A stretch of DNA of 64,000 bases from contig NZ_OY762961.1 in the NCBI RefSeq assembly GCF_963666745.1, positions 3,593,274 through 3,657,273 on the forward strand, read 5' to 3'. This document shows, piece after piece, positions 1 to 8,272 of the stretch; the first letter of the stretch is position 1, and each line of letters begins with the position of its first letter. The stretch is from an uncultured Desulfuromonas sp. (GTDB lineage Bacteria > Desulfobacterota > Desulfuromonadia > Desulfuromonadales > Desulfuromonadaceae). The notes under the pieces are model-generated. The model did no database searches. It was not told where the DNA came from and saw only the letters and a program-made list of their open reading frames with translations. A program made the translations under genes and the position numbers.

Positions 1-236
1 AAGCAGAAGGCGATATCAGGGCAATTGCTCTTAAGGGATGATGCCTTTGAATGCGTGTGGTGCGGATCCTTTGATTTTTGCCGGTCTGGATAAATGGTGA
101 TCCATAACGTGCAGATAGAATCCGATCTTGACCCGCATGAAGGGAGTCATTGGTCGTGAGAGAACCTTGTATAAAAGGCCGGTGCCGCCCATAGATGGGC
201 GCAAAGTTGCGTTTGTGAATGGCCTAGCGAGAGTGT

Positions 237-266
237 TTGCCAAAAGCCATGGATGGCTTTTGGCAA
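237..266 (+). promoter_or_regulatory. Perfect hairpin just upstream of the RIP-like gene
   Basis: A 13-bp perfect stem (237-249 with 254-266) closes a 4-base loop. It ends 8 bases before the Shine-Dalgarno AAGGAGA (274-280) of the gene starting at 285. No T-run follows, so it is not an obvious terminator. It could protect the mRNA or modulate initiation. The arms centre on an ATGG core that also appears in weaker hairpins elsewhere in the window (near 58.9 kb). Confidence 0.55.
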
Positions 267-284
267 GAACCTCAAGGAGAGAAG

Positions 285-851
285 ATGCGTTTACAACACG
301 GTGGTGCATACACGTCAGACATCAGTGCTTTTCGTGGTCAGATCCGTCAAAATGGAACGTTGGCAAATGTGGGAATTGTGAATGTTTCTCATCCTCAGTC
401 TGCCAATACTGTTGATTTGTATATCAACCTCGCCTATCAGGCGAATTCAAATTTCCCCCCGATTAACGGTTCGTTATATACGGTCGCGTTTGGAAACAAT
501 AACGGGATCTGGCACTTTAATGTTGGAGCAATTGGTGTGGCTCTCCCCGGTGCCGCAATTCCCGGAGCGCTGGCAGGTGATTATGCAAGCCTGGGCTACC
601 CACTTGCATTACCCGCGATTACAGATGCAAATTTGTTGGCAGCGGTTAATTCCGTTTCTAACTATGCCGGTGCAGCGCCGGTTCCCGCCCCGGTTCTTGA
701 CGGCCTGACTCGCTTGATCATTGCGGTCAATGAGGCGGCACGCTTTGATCAAGTTGAAAGTGGAATTGACGGAATCCTTGGTAATGGCGGCGTTTATCCG
801 CCTCCGGTTGCAACAATACACAACTGGGGTGGACATATCCTCGGTAGCTAA
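285..851 (+). CDS. Ribosome-inactivating-protein (RNA N-glycosidase) fold protein
   Basis: 188 aa, starting at the ATG that follows AAGGAGA. The C-terminal half resembles the ricin-A/Shiga-A family (Pfam RIP, PF00161). The signature EAARF lies at 150-154 in the hydrophobic context LIIAVNEAARF, giving candidate catalytic Glu150 and Arg153. A Tyr in SLYTVAFG (Tyr65), a Tyr in AGDY (Tyr100) and a Trp in HNWGG (Trp181) fall in the order and context of ricin Tyr80, Tyr123 and Trp211. So all five active-site positions can be matched. Known family members remove one adenine from the sarcin-ricin loop of large-subunit rRNA. The protein is shorter than plant RIPs (about 250-270 aa), has no evident signal peptide or binding domain, and no partner gene is recognisable. 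It has its own terminator, so it looks monocistronic. The fold call rests on motif order only; activity is unknown. Confidence 0.72.
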   Translation: MRLQHGGAYTSDISAFRGQIRQNGTLANVGIVNVSHPQSANTVDLYINLAYQANSNFPPINGSLYTVAFGNNNGIWHFNVGAIGVALPGAAIPGALAGDYASLGYPLALPAITDANLLAAVNSVSNYAGAAPVPAPVLDGLTRLIIAVNEAARFDQVESGIDGILGNGGVYPPPVATIHNWGGHILGS

Positions 852-888
852 AACGAAAAGTGGCAACGCTCATCATTGGTATACGTGG

Positions 889-934
889 GCAGCAAGAAGT
901 TGTGTCTGATGTGGCACGACTTCTTGCTGCTTTT
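889..934 (+). terminator. Rho-independent terminator of the RIP-like gene
   Basis: A 16-bp stem (889-904 with 915-930, one G-U pair) is followed by TTTT. It lies 38 bases after the stop codon and isolates the upstream gene as a single transcription unit. Confidence 0.85.
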
Positions 935-1013
935 AGTGCGGATTGTCTAAGATAACCAACTCCTTGAGTCCTTTTTCAGTGGATAAATTATCAACAAAAT
1001 CCCCGGTTTGCCC

Positions 1014-1042
1014 TTGACAGAGCGGCGTCATGGGGGCTTACT
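1014..1042 (+). promoter_or_regulatory. Candidate sigma-70 promoter for the structured leader
   Basis: A consensus TTGACA (1014-1019) is followed after 17 bases by a weak -10 (CTTACT, 1037-1042). Transcription from here would produce a leader of about 175 nt containing the structure at 1077-1150. Confidence 0.4.
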
Positions 1043-1076
1043 GGAAGAGACTGTTTTTTTGTGACGTGAGAACTCA

Positions 1077-1150
1077 GTTCCACCTTCGGCTATGGCAGCC
1101 GATCTCGACCCGGAGTCTTGTCCCGGGTGTCAACCACTCCGGTGTGGAAC
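1077..1150 (+). ncRNA. Candidate structured 5' leader with alternative helices
   Basis: Three helices can be drawn by eye: an outer helix 1077-1083/1144-1150, a hairpin 1086-1091/1097-1102 with a 5-base loop, and a hairpin 1108-1113/1123-1128 with a 9-base loop. Bases 1110-1116 can instead pair perfectly with 1136-1142, which is incompatible with the third helix, so two mutually exclusive folds exist. It lies 75 bases upstream of the gene at 1226. I do not recognise it as a known riboswitch class. Confidence 0.45.
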
Positions 1151-1225
1151 CCGCTGGCGGCCAATGACGTCCTCCACTGAATTCTCTGTGTGTGCTGTTG
1201 ATTACACTCAGAAAGGAGAACGTTC

Positions 1226-1627
1226 ATGACCGCTGTCAAAAATCTTACCGAAGAAGTCTGCGCTGAAATCGAAGAAAAAGTTGCTGCCGCTCTCAAGCCG
1301 ATTGCCGAGGAGTATGGTTTAAATTTTGAATTGCTGCACAGCAGCCATTATCCTGATGGCACGTTGCTGGTGGCGCGTAGCCAGTTTTCAGTTCCTGAGC
1401 GGGAAAAAACCGTGGCCAGCCAGAAAGAAGAAGAGGATTTTGTCTGTTACGCCGAGAGTTTCGGTATGCAGGCCAACTGGTTGGGCAAATCATTTGAACG
1501 AGGTAATTTCACGTATAAAGTTGTAGGCTTGCGTGTTCATTCCCCGACAGAGTGTGCAATCCTTGAGCGTTCTGATGGCTCCCGCTGTTACGAAAACGGG
1601 GCGCTGGTGCGCAAATATCTCGGCTGA
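1226..1627 (+). CDS. Hypothetical protein, phage-associated small protein type
   Basis: 133 aa with a strong ribosome-binding site (AGAAAGGAGA) ahead of the ATG. Its layout is an N-terminal acidic helix (EVCAEIEEKVAAALKPIAEE), a short beta region, then FGMQANWLGKSF followed by YKVVGLRVHSP and a C-terminal basic tail (GALVRKYLG). From memory this resembles small proteins of unknown function common in phage and prophage genomes, which share the pattern helix, 'LGKxF', 'YxIVGL', 'RRALG'. No function can be given. The neighbouring RIP-like gene and the absence of housekeeping genes here suggest an accessory patch. No integrase or other mobility gene is visible inside the window. Confidence 0.7.
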   Translation: MTAVKNLTEEVCAEIEEKVAAALKPIAEEYGLNFELLHSSHYPDGTLLVARSQFSVPEREKTVASQKEEEDFVCYAESFGMQANWLGKSFERGNFTYKVVGLRVHSPTECAILERSDGSRCYENGALVRKYLG

Positions 1628-1739
1628 TAAAATCGCCCGGTTGTTAACGAAGGCGAATATTGGTCCCCCAGCGATAACTACCGCGAGCTTTTTTATCGCA
1701 AGCTCGACTCAATAAAAGAACAATCGTTAGTTTTCTCCT

Positions 1740-1780
1740 TGCCCTGCAGTGCGATGGTCGCATTGCAGGGCATTTTGTTT
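1740..1780 (+). terminator. Rho-independent terminator
   Basis: A long stem with arms at 1740-1754 and 1758-1772 contains one unpaired base and is followed by TTTTGTTT. It closes the transcript of the gene ending at 1627 and precedes lytS. Confidence 0.85.
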
Positions 1781-1856
1781 GCTGTCACAGGATTTGCAAC
1801 CGGTGATGCCAATCGCTAGAATAAAAGCAACACATCCCTGACGCGAAAGGATTGGT

Positions 1857-3563
1857 ATGGGGCTGATTATTGATCTGTTGCAGCAGATGTCCGTGTTTCT
1901 GGTCATCGCCTACATTTTTACCAAGTCACCGGCGTTTCGTCCGTTGACCAGTGAAAGCCTCAGCCATCGACATAAGCTGCTGCTCTATGTCATTTTTTCC
2001 ACCTTTTCCATTATGGGCACCTATTTCGGCCTGCCGGTGCAGGATGCCATTGCCAATACCCGCGCCATTGGCCCGGTTCTGGCGGGTCTGATCGGTGGTC
2101 CATTGCTTGGTCTGGCCACCGGACTCACCGGGGGCTTGCATCGCTATTTTCTGGGCGGCTTTACCGCTTTTTCCTGTGGTGTTTCCACGACGATGGAAGG
2201 GGTGATTGGAGGACTGGTTTGCCTGGTTTTGCTGCGGCGAGGACAGCCTGAGCAGCGTTTTAATCCATGGATTGCCCTGTTGACGACCCTGTGTGCCGAA
2301 GGGTTGCAGATGGTAATTATTCTCGTGCTGGCGACGCCGACAGAGGAAGCTCTTCGTCTGGTGCAGGCCATTGCCGCGCCGATGATTCTCGCTAACTCGG
2401 CTGGGGCGGCGCTGTTCATGAGTATTATTCGCGATCAGCGACGGATGTACGATCATTTCGGGGCGTTGTTTTCAGCTAAAGCGTTTGAACTGGCGGAGCG
2501 GGTACTGGAAATTCTCGGTAATGGACTTAACCGCAAAACAGCGCTGGAAATGGCTCAGCTGCTGCACCGCTGGACCGGTGTCGGTGCGGTGGCTATTACG
2601 GATCGTGAGCAGGTGCTGGCGTTTGTTGGTCAGGGGGAAGATCATCACCTGGCGGGCAATCCGATCACCTCACCGTTGACGCTGCGCGCCATCGAACAGA
2701 ATCAGACTGTGTTTGCCGATGGGGTTCACGAGTTGTATCAGTGTACGATCAGTGACCAGTGTCCACTCAGTTCGGCACTGGTGGTGCCGCTGCGCGTGGA
2801 TCAGGATGTCATCGGCACCATCAAGCTCTATGAGCCGCGCAGCAAACTGTTTCTTAATATCAATCGTTCGCTGGGCGAAGGGCTGGCTGCTCTGTTGTCG
2901 GAACAGCTGGTGCACAGCCGCTACCAGGAGCAGAAGACCCTGCTTGCCCAGTCGGAGCTGAAACTGGCGCAGGCTCAGGTTAATCCCCATTTTTTGTTTA
3001 ACGCGTTGAACACGATTGTCGCCGTGTTGCGCAAGGATGCCGACCAAGCGCGTGATCTGTTGCTGCATCTGTCACGCTTTTTCCGTAAAAACCTCAAGCG
3101 CACCACGGATATCACCACCTTGGAGGAGGAACTCGATCATGTGCGCTCCTATCTCTACATTGAGGAAGCGCGTTTTGGTGATCGGCTGACCGTGACCATG
3201 GACGTTGATCCCACCTTGCTCAACATCAAACTGCCGGCGTTTACCCTGCAGCCGTTGATCGAAAATGCCATCAAGCATGGCATCTCTAAAATTCTTGAGC
3301 CGGGTGAGATCAAATTGATCGGCACCCGGACGGAGGACGGTGTGGATATCGTTATTTACGACAATGCCGGCACCTGTGCGGATCATGAAAAGAGTGATGG
3401 CCTTGGCCTGCAGATTGTCGATAAACGGATCAAAAATCTTTATGGCACCGGCTATGGTGTCGCCCTGAGCTGTCAGCCCGGTGAGGTGACACAGGTGACG
3501 GTAAGCCTGCCGTCAGCTGAACGGATGGAGGAGAGTTATGATACGCGCCCTGATTGTCGATGA
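1857..3563 (+). CDS. lytS: LytS-family sensor histidine kinase
   Basis: 568 aa. The first ~200 residues form the multi-TM 5TMR-LYT sensor module, followed by a GAF-like domain (~215-360), a His_kinase domain with the motif QVNPHFLFNALNTI (phospho-His about residue 378) and a HATPase domain (QPLIENAIKHG, later DGLGLQIV). This is the architecture of LytS/YehU/BtsS kinases, which sense extracellular metabolites (pyruvate for E. coli BtsS) or envelope state. The ATG follows CGAAAGGA. The 3' end overlaps the regulator gene by 26 bases, so the pair is translationally coupled. A CstA/BtsT-type carrier lies 1.8 kb downstream, which argues for a nutrient-uptake role as in the BtsSR-BtsT system; the ligand is unknown. 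Confidence 0.93.
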   Translation: MGLIIDLLQQMSVFLVIAYIFTKSPAFRPLTSESLSHRHKLLLYVIFSTFSIMGTYFGLPVQDAIANTRAIGPVLAGLIGGPLLGLATGLTGGLHRYFLGGFTAFSCGVSTTMEGVIGGLVCLVLLRRGQPEQRFNPWIALLTTLCAEGLQMVIILVLATPTEEALRLVQAIAAPMILANSAGAALFMSIIRDQRRMYDHFGALFSAKAFELAERVLEILGNGLNRKTALEMAQLLHRWTGVGAVAITDREQVLAFVGQGEDHHLAGNPITSPLTLRAIEQNQTVFADGVHELYQCTISDQCPLSSALVVPLRVDQDVIGTIKLYEPRSKLFLNINRSLGEGLAALLSEQLVHSRYQEQKTLLAQSELKLAQAQVNPHFLFNALNTIVAVLRKDADQARDLLLHLSRFFRKNLKRTTDITTLEEELDHVRSYLYIEEARFGDRLTVTMDVDPTLLNIKLPAFTLQPLIENAIKHGISKILEPGEIKLIGTRTEDGVDIVIYDNAGTCADHEKSDGLGLQIVDKRIKNLYGTGYGVALSCQPGEVTQVTVSLPSAERMEESYDTRPDCR

Positions 3564-4248
3564 TGAGCAGATGGCCCGTGAAGAGCTGCAAGCGTTGCTG
3601 GAGGAAACGGGTGCGTTTGAGCTGCTACCCCCCTGTGCCAATGGCTTCGATGCCATTAAGGTGATCAATGAACAGCGGCCGGACGTGGTGTTTCTCGATA
3701 TTGAAATGCCGGTGATCAATGGTTTTCAGGTGCTGAGCATGGTCGATGAAGAACGTATGCCGCATGTGGTGTTTGTCACCGCCTATGATGAGTTTGCCCT
3801 CAAGGCGTTTGAGGAGAAGACGCTGGATTACCTGCTCAAGCCGGTGGAGCCGGAGCGACTGGCCCTGACGCTGGCTAAGCTGAAAAGCACTTTGCAGAGT
3901 GGCCAGACGCCACATTATGACACGCCGGATCTGCAGCGGATCCCCTGTTGTACGGGCCGTCGTGTCAAGCTGGTTGAAGTGGATACGGTGGAATGTGTGT
4001 TTACCGACATCAGTGGCGTGCACCTGCACACGGCCGAGTGTGATCTGTGCACGGATCTGACCCTCAAAGTTCTCGAAGAGCGGACACTGCTGGTGCGCTG
4101 CCATAAGCAGTATTTGATCAATCTTGCTACTGTTGATGAGATTCAGCTGCATGAAGGTGGGACCGCTACCGTGAAGACTCGCAGTGGCTATGAAGTGCCG
4201 GTTAGTCGGCGCTATCTGCGTCAGCTTAAGGAACGATTGTCTTTCTGA
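3538..4248 (+). CDS. lytR: LytTR-family response regulator
   Basis: 236 aa. The N-terminal receiver domain has VDDE near residue 8, the phospho-acceptor Asp54 in VVFLDIEMP and a later KP (LLKPVEP). The C-terminal ~100 residues form a LytTR DNA-binding domain (RRVKLVEVDTVEC, LLVRCHKQYLINL, VPVSRRYLRQLKERL). LytTR regulators bind imperfect 9-bp direct repeats about 21 bp apart, and exactly such an array sits at 5171-5221 before the carrier gene. The gene starts inside the kinase gene, after GGAGGAGAG. Confidence 0.93.
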   Translation: MIRALIVDDEQMAREELQALLEETGAFELLPPCANGFDAIKVINEQRPDVVFLDIEMPVINGFQVLSMVDEERMPHVVFVTAYDEFALKAFEEKTLDYLLKPVEPERLALTLAKLKSTLQSGQTPHYDTPDLQRIPCCTGRRVKLVEVDTVECVFTDISGVHLHTAECDLCTDLTLKVLEERTLLVRCHKQYLINLATVDEIQLHEGGTATVKTRSGYEVPVSRRYLRQLKERLSF

Positions 4249-4481
4249 CGCATTCCCAACACCCATCTGAAGTAAACCAAGCCCTGGAGCTATTCCGAGG
4301 TGCAGACAGGAATTTTTGCCTTTTTTGAGAATAATAATCAAAATCGTGACTTTGGTCACAACCTGCTTTCCTCCCAGACGGTAATAACTCTCAACACGAC
4401 CTGACCTGAAGGTGCCGGTGATCAATGGCGGCGTTTATCCTTTGGGTGCTGTTTAACTCCATGAAACGAGAGGATATTACA

Positions 4482-5123
4482 ATGCGTATTTTTTTTACCG
4501 TGCTCATGATACTCATGACGACTTCACAGCTCTATGCTCACAACATCTGGTTGGAGCGTGACGGCCAAGGGCCGGTGCGGGTATATTTCGGTCATTATGA
4601 CAGTGGTACAGTTGAGAGGAGCGGAGAGCGGCTGGATATTATCAAGGCGGAAACCCTCCTGCCGTCAGGGAGCCTTCAGGACCGGCACCGTCTGCAGGAT
4701 CACATCGCCCTGAACGTGTCTACCCCCGGCGACGTAGCTCTGGTGGAAGCGACCATGCCGCGTAAGAGCCGGACCAAACAGGAGATTGTCAGAAATATCT
4801 TCATGGCGCGTTGCGGTAATACGCAAACCATCGCGTTGCTGGATCTGGATCTGGTCCCTGAGGCTCCGAACAGCAACACATTTAGCCTTCTTCTTGAGGG
4901 GCGGCCTCTGGCCAAAACCGAAATCACCGTTTACAATCCGGATCGGGTGAAAAAGGTGTACATCACCGACGATGTGGGACAGGTTGTGATTGATGCCACG
5001 TCAAACGGTCGCTACCTGCTCCTGGCCTCCTCGGTTCTGGAGCGCTCGGGAATGGTCGAAGAGATTCCTTATGACAAAACCCGCTACATCCTCTCATTGA
5101 GCTTCGTGGCGCAGAGCCATTAA
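4482..5123 (+). CDS. Exported DUF4198-like protein
   Basis: 213 aa from an ATG preceded by GAGAGGA. Residues 1-19 form a signal peptide (hydrophobic core FFTVLMILM, cleavage likely after LYA), and the mature protein starts HNIWLE. The sequence HNIWLERDGQGPVRVYFGHY and a C-terminal beta-rich region (TEITVYNPDRVKKVYITDDVGQVVID) match the general pattern of DUF4198 periplasmic proteins, some of which sit beside metal or nutrient transporters. Its position between the LytTR regulator and the carrier suggests it belongs to the same physiological unit. A role in binding a substrate or metal is inference only. Confidence 0.65.
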   Translation: MRIFFTVLMILMTTSQLYAHNIWLERDGQGPVRVYFGHYDSGTVERSGERLDIIKAETLLPSGSLQDRHRLQDHIALNVSTPGDVALVEATMPRKSRTKQEIVRNIFMARCGNTQTIALLDLDLVPEAPNSNTFSLLLEGRPLAKTEITVYNPDRVKKVYITDDVGQVVIDATSNGRYLLLASSVLERSGMVEEIPYDKTRYILSLSFVAQSH

Positions 5124-5170
5124 GGATTGATTGGGGATCTTTCAGGGGCGGAACAGCCGTTTCGCCCCTG

Positions 5171-5221
5171 ACCACTTACCGCCTCCCTTCAACCGTTCAC
5201 CCCATAAATCAAACCACTCAT
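5171..5221 (+). promoter_or_regulatory. Three-site LytTR-like operator of the carrier gene
   Basis: Three direct repeats, ACCACTTAC (5171-5179), ACCGTTCAC (5192-5200) and ACCACTCAT (5213-5221), lie with starts exactly 21 bp apart, two helical turns. The middle copy matches 8 of 9 positions of the published LytTR-type consensus (WMMGTTNRK). A possible -10 (TATCAT, 5255-5260) with a poor -35 lies just downstream, as expected for an activator-dependent promoter. Confidence 0.65.
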
Positions 5222-5325
5222 CGGGAACCTTTTCTCTTCCTTCTCCCCCTTGCGTATCATTAAGATAACAGCGGTGTCCGGAGTGCTGATGTAACCGGGG
5301 CCGCATGACGACAAGGAGGCTCGCC

Positions 5326-6750
5326 ATGCTTTATTTCTTTGCTTGTGTACTCGCCCTGATTCTCGGTTACGTTGTTTATGGCCGTTTTGTCGATAATGTC
5401 TTCGGCCCTGATCCCAATCGCCCGACGCCTGCACAAGCGTTAGCGGATGGTGTCGATTACGTGGAGATGTCGCCGCGCAAGATTTTCCTCATTCAACTGC
5501 TCAATATTGCCGGTCTCGGCCCGATCTTCGGTCCGATTCTCGGTGCCTTGTATGGCCCGTCGGCCCTGGTGTGGATTGTGATCGGTTCGATCTTTGCCGG
5601 AGCGGTGCACGATTATTTTTCCGGCATGTTGTCGATCCGCCATGACGGCAAGAGTATTCCCGATGTGGTCGGCGTGCAGCTCGGTAACGGCTTCAAGCAG
5701 TTCATGCGCCTGTTTTCCATCGTGCTATTGCTGCTGGTCGGGATTGTTTTTGTGCTCGGTCCGGCCAAGCTGCTTGGTAACATGTCTGGCCTCGATGTGA
5801 GGGTCTGGGTGGCGATTATCTTTGGTTACTACTTCCTGGCGACGATTCTGCCCATCCAGAAAATCATCGGTCGCCTTTATCCGCTGTTTGGTGCCGTGCT
5901 GATTTTCATGGCCGTTGGTCTGACCATCGCCCTGATGGTGCAGGGCTATGACTTTTATCCGCAACTGACCTTGAGCAATCTGCATCCCAAAGAGTTGCCG
6001 CTGTGGCCGTTGATGTTCATCACCATCGCCTGTGGTGCTATCAGTGGTTTTCATGCCACCCAGTCGCCGCTCATGGCGCGCTGTGTGTCCAACGAACGTC
6101 ATGGCCGTTCGTTGTTTTACGGGGCGATGATCGGTGAAGGCTTGATTGCTCTGGTGTGGGCAACACTCGGTATGGCCTTTTACCATACTCCCGGTGCCCT
6201 CAATGACGCTCTCGGTGTCGGTGGCCCGGCCCACGTGGTCAACGAAATCTCGACCACGCTTCTCGGCCCTGTTGGGGGCTTGCTGGCTGTCATCGGTGTG
6301 ATTATTCTGCCGATCTCGTCTGGCGATACCGCTTTTCGCAGTGCCCGCTTGATCATTGCCGACTTTCTTAATATGGAGCAGCGCGCCGTGGGACGCCGTC
6401 TGTTGCTTGCCGTACCGCTGTTCGCCGTCGGTTTTCTCATCTCCAAAGCTGAGTTCGGTGTGATCTGGCGCTACTTTGGCTGGGCCAATCAGACGTTGGC
6501 GACTATCGTGTTGTGGACTGCGGCTGCTTATCTGATCAAGCAGGGTAAACTGCACTGGATCGCAACGGTTCCGGCGACGTTTATGACGGCTGTTGCCGCG
6601 ACCTATCTGGGTTATGCGCCGATTGGCTTTGGTTTGTCTCTGCTGGTGTCGACGTATATTGGTCTGGGCGTAGCAATTTTCTGTCTGACCGTTTTTATGA
6701 TTTGCTTTGGTCGCGAGCCTGATATCGCTCTCGATCAGGATTCGGTCTGA
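5326..6750 (+). CDS. cstA: CstA/BtsT-family carbon-starvation carrier
   Basis: 474 aa, started at the ATG after AAGGAGG (5313-5319). It is a polytopic membrane protein with the CstA hallmark features: N-terminal YFFACVLALILGYVVYG, then PRKIFLIQLLNIAGLGPIFGPI, and a later CGAISGFHATQSPLMARC and SSGDTAFRSARL. Family members import pyruvate (BtsT, CstA) or peptides by proton symport. It is shorter than E. coli CstA (about 700 aa), as in the compact CstA forms common in anaerobes. The LytS/LytTR pair upstream and the phased repeats at 5171-5221 predict direct control of this gene. A terminator follows at 6787. Confidence 0.93.
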   Translation: MLYFFACVLALILGYVVYGRFVDNVFGPDPNRPTPAQALADGVDYVEMSPRKIFLIQLLNIAGLGPIFGPILGALYGPSALVWIVIGSIFAGAVHDYFSGMLSIRHDGKSIPDVVGVQLGNGFKQFMRLFSIVLLLLVGIVFVLGPAKLLGNMSGLDVRVWVAIIFGYYFLATILPIQKIIGRLYPLFGAVLIFMAVGLTIALMVQGYDFYPQLTLSNLHPKELPLWPLMFITIACGAISGFHATQSPLMARCVSNERHGRSLFYGAMIGEGLIALVWATLGMAFYHTPGALNDALGVGGPAHVVNEISTTLLGPVGGLLAVIGVIILPISSGDTAFRSARLIIADFLNMEQRAVGRRLLLAVPLFAVGFLISKAEFGVIWRYFGWANQTLATIVLWTAAAYLIKQGKLHWIATVPATFMTAVAATYLGYAPIGFGLSLLVSTYIGLGVAIFCLTVFMICFGREPDIALDQDSV

Positions 6751-6786
6751 TCGGCTATTCCAACCTTCTTCGAAAAAAACGCGTTT

Positions 6787-6820
6787 AAAGCCGTCCGGCG
6801 ATCTGCCAGACGGCTTTTTA
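6787..6820 (+). terminator. Rho-independent terminator of cstA
   Basis: AAAGCCGTC (6787-6795) pairs with GACGGCTTT (6809-6817) and runs into TTTTT. Confidence 0.85.
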
Positions 6821-6980
6821 TTTTCAGTGTCTTACAAAGGATCGTGGTGTTGACCTCGTCAATGTGGGAACTGTCTGTTATGCTCCTTGGGCAGGGCGAT
6901 GTGCTCTCTCAATAATCCATATGGGAGGGTGATGCCGTTGGGACACCCACAGCCTTTTTTACGTTTCAGGAGGATCAGCC

Positions 6981-8162
6981 ATGGCAACAATCGGAACCCC
7001 TTTTTCACCGACAGCCACGCGTGTCATGTTGTGTGGTTCGGGGGAGTTGGGCAAAGAGGTCGTTATCGAGTTTCAGCGTCTGGGCGTCGAGGTTATCGCC
7101 TGTGACAGTTATGCTAATGCTCCGGCCATGCAGGTGGCGGACCGTTCCTACACGTTTTCCATGCTCGATGGCGATGAGCTGCGCCGCGTGGTGGAGTTTG
7201 AGCGTCCCCATTACATTGTGCCGGAAGTTGAGGCCATTGCTACGGCGACATTGGTGGAATTGGAGAAGGAAGGCTTCAATGTGGTTCCAACGGCTCGTGC
7301 CGCCCAGTTGACCATGAACCGCGAGGGTATTCGCCGCCTGGCTGCTGAAGAGCTGAGCCTGCCGACATCCAGCTACCGTTTTGCTGAAGATGAAGTGACG
7401 TTTCAGGCGGCCGTCGCTGAACTGGGATTGCCGTGCGTCGTCAAACCGATCATGAGTTCTTCCGGCAAAGGGCAGAGTGTCGTGCGCAGTGAAGATGAGC
7501 TGGATGCCGCCTGGGAGTACGCTCAAAAGGGTGGTCGTGCCGGGGGGGACAAGGTGATTGTTGAGGGTTTTCTCGACTTTGACTATGAAATTACCCTGCT
7601 GACCGTCCGGCATAAAGACGGCACCAGTTTTTGTCTGCCCATCGGCCACCGGCAGGTGGATGGTGACTATCGCGAATCATGGCAGCCTCAAGCGATGAAC
7701 GGCGAGGTGCTGGAGAAGGCGCAGCAGATTGCTCGGCAGGTGACCGATGCCTTGGGCGGCTGGGGTATTTTTGGTGTCGAGTTGTTTATCCAGGGAACAG
7801 AGGTGTTCTTCAGTGAAGTATCGCCACGGCCGCATGATACCGGTCTCGTCACGCTGATTTCTCAGGATCTGTCGGAATTTGCGTTACACGCGCGCGCGAT
7901 TCTCGGTCTGCCGATTCCCAATATTGTACAACATGGCCCATCGGCTTCAGCGGTCGTGTTGGTGGAAGGGCATTCGACCCAAGTGAGTTTTTCCGGGCTG
8001 GATGTGGCGTTGGCTCAACCGGATACCCAGTTACGGCTGTTTGGTAAGCCCGGTGTGGCCGGAAAACGCCGTCTTGGTGTGGTGTTGTCCCGCGATCATT
8101 CCGTTGATGCGGCGCGCAAAAAGGCGGTGACGGCTGCAGAAGCGGTCGATGCGGTCCTTTAA
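6981..8162 (+). CDS. purT: Formate-dependent phosphoribosylglycinamide formyltransferase (PurT)
   Basis: 393 aa, the usual PurT length. PurT forms formyl-GAR from GAR, ATP and formate in purine synthesis, a folate-free alternative to PurN. The N-terminal preATP-grasp fold shows [20 protein letters not shown], and the ATP-grasp domain shows [16 protein letters not shown] and the late metal-binding stretch [16 protein letters not shown]. The start follows AGGAGGATCAGCC. The gene appears monocistronic. Use of formate as the one-carbon donor fits an anaerobe. Confidence 0.96.
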   Translation: MATIGTPFSPTATRVMLCGSGELGKEVVIEFQRLGVEVIACDSYANAPAMQVADRSYTFSMLDGDELRRVVEFERPHYIVPEVEAIATATLVELEKEGFNVVPTARAAQLTMNREGIRRLAAEELSLPTSSYRFAEDEVTFQAAVAELGLPCVVKPIMSSSGKGQSVVRSEDELDAAWEYAQKGGRAGGDKVIVEGFLDFDYEITLLTVRHKDGTSFCLPIGHRQVDGDYRESWQPQAMNGEVLEKAQQIARQVTDALGGWGIFGVELFIQGTEVFFSEVSPRPHDTGLVTLISQDLSEFALHARAILGLPIPNIVQHGPSASAVVLVEGHSTQVSFSGLDVALAQPDTQLRLFGKPGVAGKRRLGVVLSRDHSVDAARKKAVTAAEAVDAVL

Positions 8163-8272
8163 GTCAACAATTGATTCAGACAGCTCAAGCGGCTCTGGAC
8201 AGGACACATAAAACGCAGTAGTCTTTGAGCCTCTTTAAGAAATCTTTTAAAATTCCAACAATGGAGGCTAGT

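Noticed and set aside
31-309. 92-residue minus-strand open frame at the left edge
   Set aside because: It lacks a convincing ribosome site, overlaps the start of the RIP-like gene and has no recognisable family.
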